A stretch of DNA of 60,286 nucleotides from Planctomycetota bacterium (GCA_027623235.1 JAQBVJ010000030.1:1-60286), one strand, 5' to 3'. Shown: positions 36,039-46,680, counted from the first letter of the stretch. The notes: generated by a model not told the origin, from the sequence alone. A program made the numbers and translations.

Positions 36039-39000
36039 ATGAACCCCGCGAAATATCTCCCACTTTGCAGCCTCATCCTGCACTTCAGTATGGGGGCGTT
36101 GCCTGAGCGGTCGTCGCTGGCTGATGAGTTGGCGTCCAAAGAAACAGGTGCCGTCGACTACGTGTCGGATATCAAGCCGCTGCTGCGGGATAAGTGTTTT
36201 TCGTGCCACAGTTCCCGCAAACAGGAAGGCGGGCTCAGGCTGGATGCGGCGAGCCTGATCAAAAAGGGGGGAGACAACGGGCCGGTCTTCGTGGAACGCT
36301 CTGCCGCGAAGAGTCTCCTGCTGCAGCGAGTGACCGCGGACGACGACAATCGGATGCCGCCGTCGGATTCCGGCACGCGACTGACCAGGGCGGAGGTCGC
36401 CCGGCTTGCGGCCTGGATCGCGAGCGGGGCCGTGGCTCCCGACGAGGCGATTCCCGAAGCCCCTTCGCGGCACTGGTCGTTCCTTCCCCCGGTCAAGTCG
36501 GAGGTGCCGGACGTTTCTGCAACGTGGATTCGAAACGACATTGACCGGTTCCTCGCGGACGAGCACAAGCGTCTCGGAATCACCGCCGTCGGAGAAACTT
36601 CCCGGTCAATGCTGCTGCGGCGAGCCTCTCTCGCGCTGACCGGCCTGCCACCGACACCGGAAGAACGAAAGGCGTTCCTTGAAGACAAATCGTCGGCAGC
36701 TTTTGAAAACGCCGTCGACCGGTTGCTCGACAGTCCACGGTACGGCGAACGCTGGGCCCGGCACTTCATGGACATCTGGCGGTACAGCGATCCGTCCGGC
36801 TACGGGAAAGAAATCCGCGACGGTCGCGAGCACATCTGGCGGTGGCGGGACTGGATTGTCGAGTCGCTGAACGAGGACAAGGGCTACGACCGAATGATTG
36901 TCGAGATGCTCGCTGCCGACGAAGTGGCGCCGGACGATGAGGCTTCGCTGCGGGCGACGGGGTTCCTCGCGCGGAACTGGTACAAGTTCAACCGAAACGT
37001 GTGGCTCGACAATATCGTTGAGCATTCTTCCAAAGCGTTCCTCGGCCTCACGATCAACTGTGCCCGTTGCCACGATCACAAATACGACCCGTTCGAGCAG
37101 ACGGGCTACTATCGGATGCGGGCGATTTTTGAGACGCACGACCTTCGCGACGATCCGCTGGCGACCGCGACGACGAATTCTGCGCAGCTCGTTCGAACCT
37201 ACGATGCGCATCTGGATCGAAAAACATTTCTCTTCATTCTGGGCAATGAGGATCGGCCGGACGAAAAGAGTCCGCTCACCGCGGGCCTGCCTGAACTGTT
37301 CGGCGAGTTGTCGATCGAGCCCGTTCCGCTGCCGGTGACTGCCTGGTATCCGGCGCTCCTCGAAGAAAATCGGCTTGCGGCTCTCTCGGCAGCGCAGTCG
37401 AAGATTGCCGCGGCCGAGACCGCACTCAAGTCGGCCGGCGCGAACGTTGAGGCGTCGCGCCGGAAACTTGCCGCGTTCGACGACTCCAGTTCCAAGCCGG
37501 ATACTCGCCCCAAAACGGAACCAGCGAATTCCCCAGCAGAGACTCCCGTCCTGAGCGACGAGTTTTCGGAGCTCAGCCTTGAACGCTGGAAGGCGGAGAG
37601 TGGCGAGTGGGCGGCCAGTGACGGACGCATCGTGCAGTCACTCGGCGAGACGAAACAGCACCGCCTGGTCTCCACAAAGAATCACCCGCGAGACTTCCGG
37701 GCAACGCTACGGTTGAAGATTACCGGCGGCGATCAATACCGCTCCGTCGGCCTCGGTTTCGACGTCGATGGGCAGGCGATGAATGCGGTTTACCTGTCAG
37801 TGTCCGGGCCGAAAGTGCAGTTCACCAGTCAGGGAAGTGACGGGCAGTGGCAGTATCCAGCCGCCGGGATGGCAGCTCACCCGGTGAAAGTCGGACAGGA
37901 CTACGTGCTCGAACTGGCCGTCAAAGACCAGTTGCTGAATGTGTTGATCGATGGTGAACTGAAAGTGGCGTACAGGCTGCCGAGCCGCCAGCCGGGCCGT
38001 ATCTCAGTCTGGACGTTTTCGGCAACGGCGGAGTTTGATCAGCTGGTCGTCTCAACCTTGCCACCGGAAACGCAGTTGAAGGATGCCGCGGGAGGGCCGA
38101 CGATTCCGCAGACACCACTGACAAAGAACGATCTGGAGCTGGCTTTGCGGGTGTCAGTCGCCGCGGAGAAATCGGCAGAGGCACATCGCCGCGCCGCTGG
38201 CTCGGAAGCCGTCGCGCTGGAAGCAAGGACGACGGCCGAAGTCGTTCGCTACGGACTGGCGGAAGGGAATACCGAAGAGCTTGCCGCGGCCGCCGGGCGC
38301 GCGAGTCGGCAACTCGCCGTTGACCAGCTTGAGGAGCAGGTGGCGCAGAGCCGTCTGAGCATCGAGCAGGCTCAGCAGAAGTGCCAGAGCGCTGCCGAGG
38401 CAGCGCGGGCGAAGGCGGACAGCGAACTCAAAGCCGCTGAAAAACTGCTCGCCGTTCAGTCGAAGAAACTTGAGGCGGCAAGCGGACAGCTCGGCAGCGA
38501 CTCGCGCGAGTACGCGCCGCTCGGTCCGCAGTATCCGAACACGAGTTCCGGGCGTCGGCTGGCATTTGCACGCTGGATCACAGACCGGAAGAACCCGCTG
38601 GCCGCCCGCGTTCTCGTGAACCACGTCTGGCTGCGGCACTTCGACGCGCCGCTTCTGGAACGGACTTTTGATTTCGGCCTGCGATCGGAACAGCCTCGCC
38701 ACGCGGCGCTGCTCGACTGGCTGGCGGTGCGTTTCATGGAGGAAAAGTGGAGCCTGAAGCAGCTTCACAAAATGATTCTTCTGTCAGGCATGTACCGGCT
38801 GAGTTCGTCGCCCGCCGAAGCTTCGGCCGCGACGCGGTCTCTGGATCCCGACAATCATTTACTCTGGAGAATGAACGCCCGTCGGATGGAAGCGGAAGTC
38901 GTGCGGGACAGCGTGCTGTCGTTGGGAGGAAGCCTCGATCTGACGATGGGGGGAGCCCCGATCGAACACACTCAGGGGCAGACCGTGCTGCGTCGCAGTC

Positions 39001-39353
39001 TGTATTTCCAGCAGGACAAGGAACGGCAAATGACGTTTCTCAGTTTGTTCGATGGAGCGAAGGTCAACGAGTGTTACCAGCGGAAATCGACGGTCGCGCC
39101 GCAGCAGGCTCTGGCCATGTTCAACAGCCAGATCGCGGCCGGGCAGGCAGGACAAATCGCCCTGGCATACGCATCCCGGACGGGCGGCGATTATGTCGAC
39201 GCGGTGTTCGAGCACGTGCTGTGTCGCGAGCCGTCGGCGACAGAGCGGGACGAATGCGTGCAGTTTCTCAGTGAGTTCGCTGGCAGCGAGGAAGTCCGTC
39301 GCCAGCTGGCTCTGGTCCTGCTCAACCACAACGATTTTGTCACGATTCGATAA
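36039..39353 (+). CDS. Planctomycete cytochrome c / DUF1549 / DUF1553 protein with DUF1080-like insert
   Basis: 1104 aa. A signal peptide precedes a PSCyt1 cytochrome c domain with one haem site (C53-F-S-C-H57). DUF1549 follows (about 160-370: [29 protein letters not shown]) and itself contains a CxxCH ([13 protein letters not shown], about 339-353). Residues about 505-675 are a concanavalin-like DUF1080/LamG-type insert, about 690-830 an Ala/Glu coiled coil, and about 834-1101 are DUF1553 ([29 protein letters not shown], [15 protein letters not shown]). Members are thought to be outer-membrane or periplasmic electron-transfer and substrate-binding proteins. A DUF1501 gene follows 53 bp later, the standard partner. 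Confidence 0.93.
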   Translation: MNPAKYLPLCSLILHFSMGALPERSSLADELASKETGAVDYVSDIKPLLRDKCFSCHSSRKQEGGLRLDAASLIKKGGDNGPVFVERSAAKSLLLQRVTADDDNRMPPSDSGTRLTRAEVARLAAWIASGAVAPDEAIPEAPSRHWSFLPPVKSEVPDVSATWIRNDIDRFLADEHKRLGITAVGETSRSMLLRRASLALTGLPPTPEERKAFLEDKSSAAFENAVDRLLDSPRYGERWARHFMDIWRYSDPSGYGKEIRDGREHIWRWRDWIVESLNEDKGYDRMIVEMLAADEVAPDDEASLRATGFLARNWYKFNRNVWLDNIVEHSSKAFLGLTINCARCHDHKYDPFEQTGYYRMRAIFETHDLRDDPLATATTNSAQLVRTYDAHLDRKTFLFILGNEDRPDEKSPLTAGLPELFGELSIEPVPLPVTAWYPALLEENRLAALSAAQSKIAAAETALKSAGANVEASRRKLAAFDDSSSKPDTRPKTEPANSPAETPVLSDEFSELSLERWKAESGEWAASDGRIVQSLGETKQHRLVSTKNHPRDFRATLRLKITGGDQYRSVGLGFDVDGQAMNAVYLSVSGPKVQFTSQGSDGQWQYPAAGMAAHPVKVGQDYVLELAVKDQLLNVLIDGELKVAYRLPSRQPGRISVWTFSATAEFDQLVVSTLPPETQLKDAAGGPTIPQTPLTKNDLELALRVSVAAEKSAEAHRRAAGSEAVALEARTTAEVVRYGLAEGNTEELAAAAGRASRQLAVDQLEEQVAQSRLSIEQAQQKCQSAAEAARAKADSELKAAEKLLAVQSKKLEAASGQLGSDSREYAPLGPQYPNTSSGRRLAFARWITDRKNPLAARVLVNHVWLRHFDAPLLERTFDFGLRSEQPRHAALLDWLAVRFMEEKWSLKQLHKMILLSGMYRLSSSPAEASAATRSLDPDNHLLWRMNARRMEAEVVRDSVLSLGGSLDLTMGGAPIEHTQGQTVLRRSLYFQQDKERQMTFLSLFDGAKVNECYQRKSTVAPQQALAMFNSQIAAGQAGQIALAYASRTGGDYVDAVFEHVLCREPSATERDECVQFLSEFAGSEEVRRQLALVLLNHNDFVTIR

Positions 39354-39406
39354 TTGAGCGTCGCGTCGAGAAACACGATCAAAGAAAAACTGATAGAGGA
39401 AATTTT

Positions 39407-40870
39407 ATGAGCCATCGCACTATGCAACCTCGGCGGCGTTTTCTGTCGGACCTTGGCACCGGGTTCGCGTCGCTCGCTCTGGGAGCGATGCTTCAGCGGG
39501 ACGGGGTCTCCGCACCGGGAGCGGAATGGGCTCCTCCGGACGGGCTCGCGCATTTCGCGCCGAAGGCGAAGAGCGTGATCTGGCTGTTTATGGCCGGAGG
39601 CGTCAGCCAGGTGGAGACGTTCGATCCGAAACCCGAACTGACGAAGCACGGCGGCAAGACGATTCCCGAAACACCGTTCGCCAGCGTGCTCGAATCGCCG
39701 TACATCAAGAACCGGATCGAACTGGTGAAGGGCGATGCCAACGGGAAGATTTACGACAAACTGTATCCGCTGCAGGTCGGCTATCGAAAACGCGGGGAGA
39801 GCGGCATCGAAGTCAGCGACTGGCTGCCTCATCTTTCGGAGTGTGTCGACGATATGGCGATCGTACGGTCAATGTGGACCACCGCCAGCAACCACGACGC
39901 TCAACTTCAGTTTCACACCGGCCGAAACCGGTTTGACGGCTTCTTCCCAACGATCGGGGCCTGGGTTCACTACGGACTGGGCTCTTTGAATGACAGTCTT
40001 CCGCAGTTCATCGTGATGGGGAATAAGATCGGCGACTGCTGCGGCGGCAAGGGGACGGAAGGCGCGGATTATCTCGGGCCCGAACATGACGGAGTCACTC
40101 TGTCCGTCGATCCGAAGAACCCGCTGCCGTTCGCGATTCCCGCCAGCGGTGCGGGTTCGGCGGAGCGATTGAAAGCGCAGCAGCTTCTCGGCCGATTGAA
40201 CCGGCTGACGGCAGCGGAGTACCCCGACGATCCGCAACTTGCGGCTCGAATCAAGTCGTACGAACTCGCGTTCCGGATGCAGACGGCCGTTCCGAATGTC
40301 GTTGATTCCACGCAGGAGACTGCCGCGACCCACCGGCTTTACGGGACGACCGGCAGTCCGACTCAGTCGTTCGGCCAGCTCTGCCTGACAGCTCGACGTC
40401 TGGTCGAACGCGGCGTGCGGTTCGTTCAGATCTACCACGGCGGTGGCGGAGCAGGAGCCTGGGATGCTCACAGCAATCTTCAGACAAATCATGCCAGCAA
40501 TTGCCAGCAGATCGATCAGCCCATCGCGGGCCTGTTGAAAGATCTCAAGCAGCGAGGTCTGCTCGACGAGACGCTGGTGGTGTGGGGTTCCGAATTCGGC
40601 CGTACTCCCGGCGGGCAGGGTTCCAATGGTCGAGGTCACCACAACTTTGGCTTTTCCGTGTGGATGGCCGGGGGAGGAATCAAAGGCGGTACCGTTCACG
40701 GTGCCACGGATGAACTGGGTTTTCACGCCGTCGAGAATCGTCACTACGTGACGGATATCCACGCCACCGTGATGAAGCAGCTGGGACTGGAACCGCGCCG
40801 GCTTGAGGTCCCAGGCCGCAAGCGACTGGAAATAGACTACGGACATCCGATTGACGAGATCATCGCGTAG
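39407..40870 (+). CDS. DUF1501 (sulfatase-like fold) Tat-exported protein
   Basis: 487 aa. A twin-arginine-type signal ([20 protein letters not shown]) lies at residues 7-26. The DUF1501 domain, an alkaline-phosphatase-superfamily fold, shows [33 protein letters not shown] and [21 protein letters not shown] motifs, and ends with [31 protein letters not shown] and [12 protein letters not shown]. Family members are always paired with DUF1549/DUF1553 proteins such as the gene 53 bp upstream; molecular activity is unproven, although phosphatase or sulfatase chemistry has been proposed from the fold. Exported together with its partner. Confidence 0.95.
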   Translation: MSHRTMQPRRRFLSDLGTGFASLALGAMLQRDGVSAPGAEWAPPDGLAHFAPKAKSVIWLFMAGGVSQVETFDPKPELTKHGGKTIPETPFASVLESPYIKNRIELVKGDANGKIYDKLYPLQVGYRKRGESGIEVSDWLPHLSECVDDMAIVRSMWTTASNHDAQLQFHTGRNRFDGFFPTIGAWVHYGLGSLNDSLPQFIVMGNKIGDCCGGKGTEGADYLGPEHDGVTLSVDPKNPLPFAIPASGAGSAERLKAQQLLGRLNRLTAAEYPDDPQLAARIKSYELAFRMQTAVPNVVDSTQETAATHRLYGTTGSPTQSFGQLCLTARRLVERGVRFVQIYHGGGGAGAWDAHSNLQTNHASNCQQIDQPIAGLLKDLKQRGLLDETLVVWGSEFGRTPGGQGSNGRGHHNFGFSVWMAGGGIKGGTVHGATDELGFHAVENRHYVTDIHATVMKQLGLEPRRLEVPGRKRLEIDYGHPIDEIIA

Positions 40871-40956
40871 TCGCCGCGGCCACCGCTTTAACGATCTTCA
40901 GGTTTACTCTCGTTGAGGTCGACGGAGTCCGTTGCCTGCTGGCAACCTGACATCGT

Positions 40957-41586
40957 CTATTTGCCCGTCGCCTGGCTGTGGTTGGAATAGGTTGGCCAGT
41001 CGGGATCGTAGTCTTCCACCTGGTTGCCCCACTGATGCCAGTCGGGACGAGTGCCTCTCGCGAAGAGTTCCAGAAACGGGCCGGGACTGCACTCTTCAAT
41101 GATGCTGTAAAGTTCGTCCGGCTTGCGCGAGTGCTCGCGCTTCTGCGTGCGGATGATGTTCACCTGGCGGCGGCCTGGGGCGAGCGTTCGAAGTTTTCCG
41201 CGAATGCCGAACAGAACAAGTTCCGTCGTGTTGCGAAAGTAGAAGCCAACGCCACGACCGTCCGGTCCGCCGTCTTTGCGGACTTTGTGCCAGACAATGT
41301 TTGACTTGTACTGAAATCCCCAGGCATCCATCACGGCCAGTCCCTCGGCGAGCAGCGCGTTGGGCACCCACAGGTAAAGATGACTCGCAGCCGCTGCGGC
41401 GGTCGAGACGGGGATCTCTTTAATGTCGGCGAGGGAGAGTGTTTCGTAGCGGGCGAGACGCCGATGCTCGGGCGCGACCTTGCCGGTGCGGTTGGTGAAC
41501 TGCCACGGCGGGTCGGCGAGGATCGCTCCGCAGCCGAGCCCGGCACACTCTTTCGTGAATGACTGTGCGGCGGTGAGATCTGCCAT
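40957..41586 (-). CDS. MT-A70 family N6-adenine methyltransferase
   Basis: 209 aa, a compact single-domain enzyme. The catalytic motif DPPW lies at residues 25-28 (AILADPPWQF), LYLWVPNALLAEGLAVMDAWGFQYKS follows, and KPDELYSIIEECSPGPFLELFAR carries the SAM-binding motif near the C-terminus. The target of such bacterial homologues of METTL3/Ime4 (DNA or RNA m6A) is generally unknown. No restriction gene and no helicase lie nearby, so a classical restriction-modification system is unlikely. It converges with the DUF1501 gene and is 54 bp from the SMP-30 gene upstream. Confidence 0.9.
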   Translation of the reverse strand: MADLTAAQSFTKECAGLGCGAILADPPWQFTNRTGKVAPEHRRLARYETLSLADIKEIPVSTAAAAASHLYLWVPNALLAEGLAVMDAWGFQYKSNIVWHKVRKDGGPDGRGVGFYFRNTTELVLFGIRGKLRTLAPGRRQVNIIRTQKREHSRKPDELYSIIEECSPGPFLELFARGTRPDWHQWGNQVEDYDPDWPTYSNHSQATGK

Positions 41587-41640
41587 CGTGAATCCTGCCT
41601 GGGCGTCATCCTTAAGTAACTCACGCTCTTCGGGTTGCCT

Positions 41641-42600
41641 TCAGCGGGGCGATCTGCGGTGCACGACGAATCCCGGCACGGACACTCGAATCGAAAACAG
41701 CGTTTTCCCGGCGGCGATGTAGAGCGTTTTCAGGTCGTCTCCGCCGAAGGTCACATTGGTGAGCACGTCTTCGGGGATCGGGATACGGCCTTTGACCTCA
41801 CCCTCGGGAGTGACGATCCAGATACCCGGCGGGACATCGCCGGATTCGTGAGGCCCGCGCGGGCGAGTGATTCCGGCAGCGATCCACAGGTTGCCCTGCT
41901 GGTCGACGGCCATGCCGTCTCCGCCACGGCCGGGGGCGAAGTCGATCACGACTCGCTGGTTGGACAGGCTGCCGTCGGCGGTCAGGTCGAAGGCCCAGAT
42001 CTTTCGGTTGCCACCCACGACCGGGCAACTGTCGACCAGGTACAGCGTCTTCTCATCCGGCGAGAGGGCGATGCCGTTTGGTCGTTGAATCTCCGGCTGA
42101 GTGATCGCGCAGGTCACCGCCCCATCGGTGTCGATTCGGTAGACGGAGTCCGTGTCGAGCTCCATCCACGACCGGTCGCCGTAGCAGGGATCGGTAAAAA
42201 AGATCTGCCCGTTCGAGCACGCGGCGATATCGTTCGGGGCGTTGTACCGTTTTCCCTCAAAGCGATCGGTGAGGACTTCGACTCGGCCCGTCTGCATACA
42301 TGTTCGAGTGATCCGCCGGTGGCCGTCGTTTTCCCCGAACTCGTTTCCCTCGCACGCGAGCAGTCGGCCTTCCGGATCGAACAGGAGCCCGTTGGCCCGG
42401 CCACTCGGGGCTCGCCAGACGGAAAGTCGGCCCGTCTTCGAGTCGAATCGCATGATCCGGTTGTTGGCGATGTCGCTGAAGTAGACGTTGCCGTCCGCCG
42501 CCGCCGCGGGGCCTTCGGTAAACGCGACTCCGGTGGCGGGAGCGACCGCGGTTTCTTCGAGGAAGCTGGTGGGAATTCCAACGGCATGGAAGTCAGTCAT
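41641..42600 (-). CDS. SMP-30/gluconolactonase-like beta-propeller hydrolase
   Basis: 319 aa from ATG 42600, with an AAGGAA ribosome site. The SMP-30/Gluconolactonase/LRE fold, a six-bladed propeller with one divalent metal, is indicated by FTEGPAAAADG (metal-binding Glu29), RANGLLFDPEGRLLACE, NAPNDIAACSNGQIFFTDP, QRPNGIALSPDEKTLYLVDS (metal-binding Asn and Asp) and RGGDGMAVDQQGNLWIAA. Members hydrolyse sugar lactones. No signal peptide is visible. No sugar-acid pathway genes are next to it. Confidence 0.92.
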   Translation of the reverse strand: MTDFHAVGIPTSFLEETAVAPATGVAFTEGPAAAADGNVYFSDIANNRIMRFDSKTGRLSVWRAPSGRANGLLFDPEGRLLACEGNEFGENDGHRRITRTCMQTGRVEVLTDRFEGKRYNAPNDIAACSNGQIFFTDPCYGDRSWMELDTDSVYRIDTDGAVTCAITQPEIQRPNGIALSPDEKTLYLVDSCPVVGGNRKIWAFDLTADGSLSNQRVVIDFAPGRGGDGMAVDQQGNLWIAAGITRPRGPHESGDVPPGIWIVTPEGEVKGRIPIPEDVLTNVTFGGDDLKTLYIAAGKTLFSIRVSVPGFVVHRRSPR

Positions 42601-42671
42601 GGCAGATTCCTTGGACCAGCCCCACGTCGCAAAGAATCGGGAGGGCGAAGCCACCGCTGTAAACAGGAATG

Positions 42672-42806
42672 TAGGCGGATTTCTCCGAAATCCGCATGTC
42701 TAACGGCCAGGGATCGTGACCTCGCGCGATCAACGGTTGATTTGACTTGCGCCTGACGAGAGGTTGCGGCCCGTCATCACTGCGGATTTCGGAGAAATCC
42801 GCCTAC
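42672..42806. repeat. Inverted pair of 26-bp hairpin repeats
   Basis: GTAGGCGGATTTCTCCGAAATC at the left (42672-42697, 26 bp in all) is the exact reverse complement of 42781-42806. Each arm is itself a hairpin (GCGGATTTC-TCC-GAAATCCGC, or its complement). 83 bp of unique sequence lie between. Probable REP pair between the SMP-30 and MoxR genes. Confidence 0.8.
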
Positions 42807-42849
42807 GACAGGTAGTTGACAGCACTGGCATCGCCCTCCCGGAGCGCGG

Positions 42850-43878
42850 TCAGGCGGCGGGTTTTTCGTATTGCCGATCAGCCGGGACTTTTTCCATCAG
42901 CATCTCGATGAGTTTCTCGCTGTTGATTTCCGCGGCCTGGGCGGCGTAGTTCACGGCGAGCCGATGCCGCAGTGCCGGTCGGGCCACAGCCTGGACGTCT
43001 CCGGTCGTCGCGTGGTACCGGCCGTGCAGGATGGCTCTCGCTTTTGCACAGCTGATCAGGGTGAGCACACCGCGCGGTCCAGCTCCCCAGCTCGCCCACT
43101 TGTTGACGACTTCAGGCGACTCGGGAGTTCCGGGCCGGCTGGCTCGGACGAGAGCCCAGGCATAGCCCAGCACCTGGTCGCTCACAGGAACCTGCGTGAC
43201 GAGTTTCTGGAAGCCGATGATCTCGTCAGCCGTGATGACCTGACCGATCTTCCCCATCTGGCCGGACGTGACCCGGCGAGCGACTTCCCATTCCTCGGCA
43301 CCAGTCGGGTAGTCGACCTTGATGTAAAGGAGAAAGCGGTCCAGCTGAGCTTCCGGCAGTGGGTACGTCCCTTCCTGTTCGAGCGGGTTCTGCGTGGCGA
43401 GGACGAAGAACGGGTCGGGCAGATTGTGCATCGTGCCGCCGGCACTGATGTGCCGTTCCTGCATCGCCTCCAGCATGGCGGCCTGGGTTTTCGGAGGCGT
43501 CCGGTTGATTTCGTCGGCGAGGACCATGTTGGCAAACAGCGGACCAGCCAGAAACTTGTAGGCCCGCTGATTTGTCTCGGGGTCTTCCTGAATGATCTCG
43601 GTGCCGGTGATATCGCTCGGCATGAGGTCCGGCGTGAACTGAATCCGCTTGAAGCTCATGTGCATCGCCTCAGCCAGCGAGCTGATCAGCAGCGTTTTCG
43701 CCAGTCCGGGCACACCTTCCAGCAGAGCGTGGCCGCGTGCGAGCATCGCGACGAGCACCTGCTCGATGACTTCCTGCTGGCCAACGATGACTTTGGAAAG
43801 TTCGTCGTTGATTTTTTTGAAAGTCGCGGCGCAGTCTTCGACGGCTTTGAGATCGTCCCTCGCGGGTTCGCTGCTCAT
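42850..43878 (-). CDS. MoxR-type AAA+ ATPase
   Basis: 342 aa, normal for MoxR. Walker A GVPGLAKT, Walker B LADEINRTPPKTQAAMLEAM, sensor-1 ATQNPLEQEGTYPLPEAQLDRF and the C-terminal GRYHATTGDVQAVARPALRHR are all clear. MoxR proteins work as chaperones for metal-cofactor insertion or complex assembly and usually sit beside DUF58 and VWA-domain genes. None is in the window; downstream (toward lower coordinates) lie a repeat and the lactonase gene, so it appears isolated. Confidence 0.96.
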   Translation of the reverse strand: MSSEPARDDLKAVEDCAATFKKINDELSKVIVGQQEVIEQVLVAMLARGHALLEGVPGLAKTLLISSLAEAMHMSFKRIQFTPDLMPSDITGTEIIQEDPETNQRAYKFLAGPLFANMVLADEINRTPPKTQAAMLEAMQERHISAGGTMHNLPDPFFVLATQNPLEQEGTYPLPEAQLDRFLLYIKVDYPTGAEEWEVARRVTSGQMGKIGQVITADEIIGFQKLVTQVPVSDQVLGYAWALVRASRPGTPESPEVVNKWASWGAGPRGVLTLISCAKARAILHGRYHATTGDVQAVARPALRHRLAVNYAAQAAEINSEKLIEMLMEKVPADRQYEKPAA

Positions 43879-44354
43879 AGTGGGTGGGCCTGAAGAGGGG
43901 TATTTGGAGGGAGTCGACGGGAGGGCAGTGCCTAAGGAGTTCCTCTAAGTGAGTCTTCGGCGCCGCGACGCAAATCTGAGCGACTGGCAACGCCCGAAAG
44001 ACTGCAGAAAGTATCGAGTCCGCGTGTCGACTCACAACCGAGCGGGTGATTCAGCGTCCTGGTCGGGAGTCTCTTCGCCCAGCACAAAACGGGTCGCCCA
44101 GCACAAAACGGGCGGACTCCTTGTGAGTGGGCCGTCGCCGGACAGCTCGACCGGGCATCCGCCTGCGGTTTGGTTTTCTCCGTCTCGTTTCTCTGTCGAA
44201 TTATTCCGAATTATTCAGCAGCCCGGGGATCTGAATCAAAAACGACGCGCCGTTTCGTGACTCGACTTCGGATGCCTGAAATCAAATTTGCAGTCAGGTC
44301 AGATTCGTCTCGACACCGTCTAAACCCCCGCTGTAGATTTCCGCCCCCTTCCCA
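43879..44354. other. Divergent intergenic region, tandem repeat only
   Basis: About 475 bp between the divergent MoxR and TPR-lipoprotein genes. Apart from the 19-bp tandem pair at 44076-44113, no gene or structured element was recognised. Confidence 0.5.
44076..44113. repeat. Tandem duplication of a 19-bp unit
   Basis: CGCCCAGCACAAAACGGGT is followed immediately by the same unit with one change at the last base. Each unit also has partly complementary ends (CGCCC...GGGCG). Confidence 0.7.
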
Positions 44355-46628
44355 ATGAGACGTCTGTCTCAATCCGGTCCGATCGGACTCACTCCTCAAC
44401 CACGGATGGTTGACATGCCTCAGCTTTGCTTCTGGCTTCTCGCCAGCGTGTGCCTTGTTCTTTCGGGGTGCCAGTATCCACTCTTCAGCAACGGCGTCGG
44501 TTTTCCCTGGCGACGCGGCGTCGCGGACTCGTCCACCGATCAGCGGCCGGCCAATCGCAGTCGAACGCGAGAGAACGCCATTCAGCAGGTCTCTGGCGAA
44601 GTCGATGCGGCGTCGAACCGGCAGCAACGGGTCTTCCAGCTGCTCTCCCAGGGTAATCAGGAACTGTCTGGAGGAAGGCTTCCAGACGCGAAACTGTATT
44701 TCGAACAAGCTCTCGACGCCGACCCGACCAACTTCCACGCTCACCACATGCTGGCCCGGATTGGCGACCAGTCACAGAATTATGAGTATGCCGAAGGGCA
44801 CTACCTGGCCGCGCTCAGCGCGAGTCCGGGCGATCCCAATCTGCTGAGCGACATGGGCTACTCGTATCTGCTGCAGGGTGAGTTCGGGTATGCCAACACG
44901 TATCTGCGGCGAGCTGTCACCGCGAAACCCGACCACGTCATGGCCCGTCGCAACCTGGCCGCGCTGGCCGCCTACCAGGGCGACAACGCAACGGCTCTTG
45001 CCTGGCTGCGGCAGGTTGGTACCGAAGAGCAGGCTCAGTCGACGCTCCGCGAACTGGTCACCAACCGGCCTCCGCGGCGCAATCGGAAGCTGGATCCGCG
45101 GGACGACCTGCCGCCGGATGCGACACCTGCGGCGAGAGAACTCGCCGGGCAGCTTCGTCAGGCGAAGGAGCAGTCCGGCTACGACCAGTGGAAACGCGAA
45201 ATGGCTGAGTGGGTACGTGACTCGCGAGGGCAGGCTCGGGACGTGACCGGGACTTCGTTCCAGGAATTTGATTCTCGTGGTCGGTTGATGAACCAGGGAT
45301 CCTCTGACGGAGAAATGCAGTTCGCGATGAAGGCTCTTGAGGAAGAATACAGCCAGCGTCTGGCCGAGCTCCAAAGCCGCTCGTCCATTCCAACTCGCGA
45401 GCCGAACCAGTATCAGCCGACACCACCACAGCAGGGGCCTCCGGACTGGGACCAGTCCGAGCAGATGCAGCGGTACCGAATGAGACTGGAAGCGGAAGCT
45501 CAGCTTCGGGCACGCGAAGGCGGGCAATCTCAGATGGTCAATGAACCTCAGTATCAACCCCAGCAATTCCAGCCGCAGCAATTCCAGCCGCAGCAATTCC
45601 AGCAGTCTCAGCCCCAGCAGTTCCAACCGCAGCAGTCTCAGGGACAGCAATTCCAGGGACAGCAATTCCAGCCGCAGCAGTTTCAACCTCAGCAATTCCA
45701 GTCGCAGCAGTTTCAGGGACAGCCTCAAGGGCAATACCAGGACGGCCGCACAGTGCCGTTTGGTGGAGCGACGTTCGGTGGAGCGACGTTCGGTGGAGCT
45801 TCGAGTCAGCGTGAGTTGAATTCTGCCCCGAATCACCCTCAGGTCGAAGTGCTTTCTCCGCCTGCTGACTTCGGACAGGTCAACCAGCGGGCAGGAACTC
45901 AGGCGATGCGAACTCAATCTGAGTATGCCGATCCTCGAAACTCGCAGGGAAACTGGAATCCACAAGGCGGCGCGGGTCCGATGTGGAACCCGCAGACGGG
46001 GGCTCCGAACAGGTCGAACTCAGGAACCACTCCCAATTCCGCTCCCGCGCCGGCTTCGGTCGACAACGCCGAGGCAGCTCGCCGCGCAATGGCACTGGGC
46101 ATGTCAGCGGGCCCCGGCAGCCTGTTTCCGATTGGAGTGAGCCCGCAGAACGCCGATTCTGCGCAGCCACCGAACCAGCAATCATTCAACGGAGCGGTCC
46201 CGATTCAGCAGGACACGCAGTGGGGAGCTCAGCCGGCAGGCCAGCAACCGGTCACTCAACCCGGCACCGTTCAGCATCACTGGACCCCCGGCCAGGAATT
46301 CACGCCGCCCATCGGGGGGGAGGCCAATCTCTACAGAAACTGGCAGAGCCAGCAAGCGGCCTCACCAACGTGGAACAACTCGACGAACCAGCCGATCACT
46401 CAACCGCAACACTGGAGTCAGGCAACGCCGGTGAATGAAGCCTGGCAAAATCAGGGAGTCATGACGTCGCCAACGACTCGCACGGGCTTTGGCCCGCCGC
46501 AATTTGTCGCTCGCGAGCAGCAGCAGTTGCGGCCCACCACACCGGCCGACCAGCTCGGAGCCCCCGCCAGCAATGCTCCCGCAGGTGCATTCGGCGATGC
46601 GCGGTCAATGCACAATCGGGCCTACTAA
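44355..46628 (+). CDS. TPR lipoprotein with Gln-rich repeat tail
   Basis: 757 aa. A lipobox (LVLSGC, Cys39 from ATG 44355) marks a lipoprotein; ATG 44415 (MPQLCFWLLAS) gives a more standard 19-residue signal and may be the real start. TPR repeats occupy about residues 95-215 (RLPDAKLYFEQALDADPTNF, AEGHYLAALSASPGDPNLLS, TYLRRAVTAKPDHVMARRNL). The second half is low-complexity: QPQQFQ units at about 396-462, then FGGAT repeats and Pro/Asn/Gln-rich sequence. Probably a periplasmic scaffold or envelope-linked protein. It is followed by a hairpin at 46660-46680. Confidence 0.8.
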   Translation: MRRLSQSGPIGLTPQPRMVDMPQLCFWLLASVCLVLSGCQYPLFSNGVGFPWRRGVADSSTDQRPANRSRTRENAIQQVSGEVDAASNRQQRVFQLLSQGNQELSGGRLPDAKLYFEQALDADPTNFHAHHMLARIGDQSQNYEYAEGHYLAALSASPGDPNLLSDMGYSYLLQGEFGYANTYLRRAVTAKPDHVMARRNLAALAAYQGDNATALAWLRQVGTEEQAQSTLRELVTNRPPRRNRKLDPRDDLPPDATPAARELAGQLRQAKEQSGYDQWKREMAEWVRDSRGQARDVTGTSFQEFDSRGRLMNQGSSDGEMQFAMKALEEEYSQRLAELQSRSSIPTREPNQYQPTPPQQGPPDWDQSEQMQRYRMRLEAEAQLRAREGGQSQMVNEPQYQPQQFQPQQFQPQQFQQSQPQQFQPQQSQGQQFQGQQFQPQQFQPQQFQSQQFQGQPQGQYQDGRTVPFGGATFGGATFGGASSQRELNSAPNHPQVEVLSPPADFGQVNQRAGTQAMRTQSEYADPRNSQGNWNPQGGAGPMWNPQTGAPNRSNSGTTPNSAPAPASVDNAEAARRAMALGMSAGPGSLFPIGVSPQNADSAQPPNQQSFNGAVPIQQDTQWGAQPAGQQPVTQPGTVQHHWTPGQEFTPPIGGEANLYRNWQSQQAASPTWNNSTNQPITQPQHWSQATPVNEAWQNQGVMTSPTTRTGFGPPQFVAREQQQLRPTTPADQLGAPASNAPAGAFGDARSMHNRAY
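45558..45740 (+). repeat. In-gene tandem repeats coding QPQQFQ
   Basis: About twelve copies of a 15- or 18-bp unit (CAGCCGCAGCAATTC and variants) code for Gln-Pro-Gln-Gln-Phe. A second array at 45764-45800 repeats a 15-bp unit coding GGATF. Such arrays change length by slippage or unequal recombination. Confidence 0.85.
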
Positions 46629-46659
46629 GAATTCGTCCCGAAACAACTTCTCGAATGCG

Positions 46660-46680
46660 GCACGGCCTTCCTGGCCGTGC
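46660..46680 (+). terminator. Possible terminator of the TPR lipoprotein gene
   Basis: A perfect 8-bp stem GCACGGCC/GGCCGTGC with a 5-nt loop lies 32 bp after the stop codon. Only TTCACT follows, so a rho-independent terminator is not certain. Confidence 0.45.

Noticed and set aside
36039..40870. Cytochrome/DUF1501 pair as a phage or mobile island
   Set aside because: No integrase, att site, transposase or composition change was found; these pairs are ordinary in planctomycetes.
44772..45965. 397-codon minus-strand Leu/Arg-rich frame opposite the TPR lipoprotein
   Set aside because: Its Leu-rich repeats are the mirror of the Gln-rich tandem array on the plus strand.
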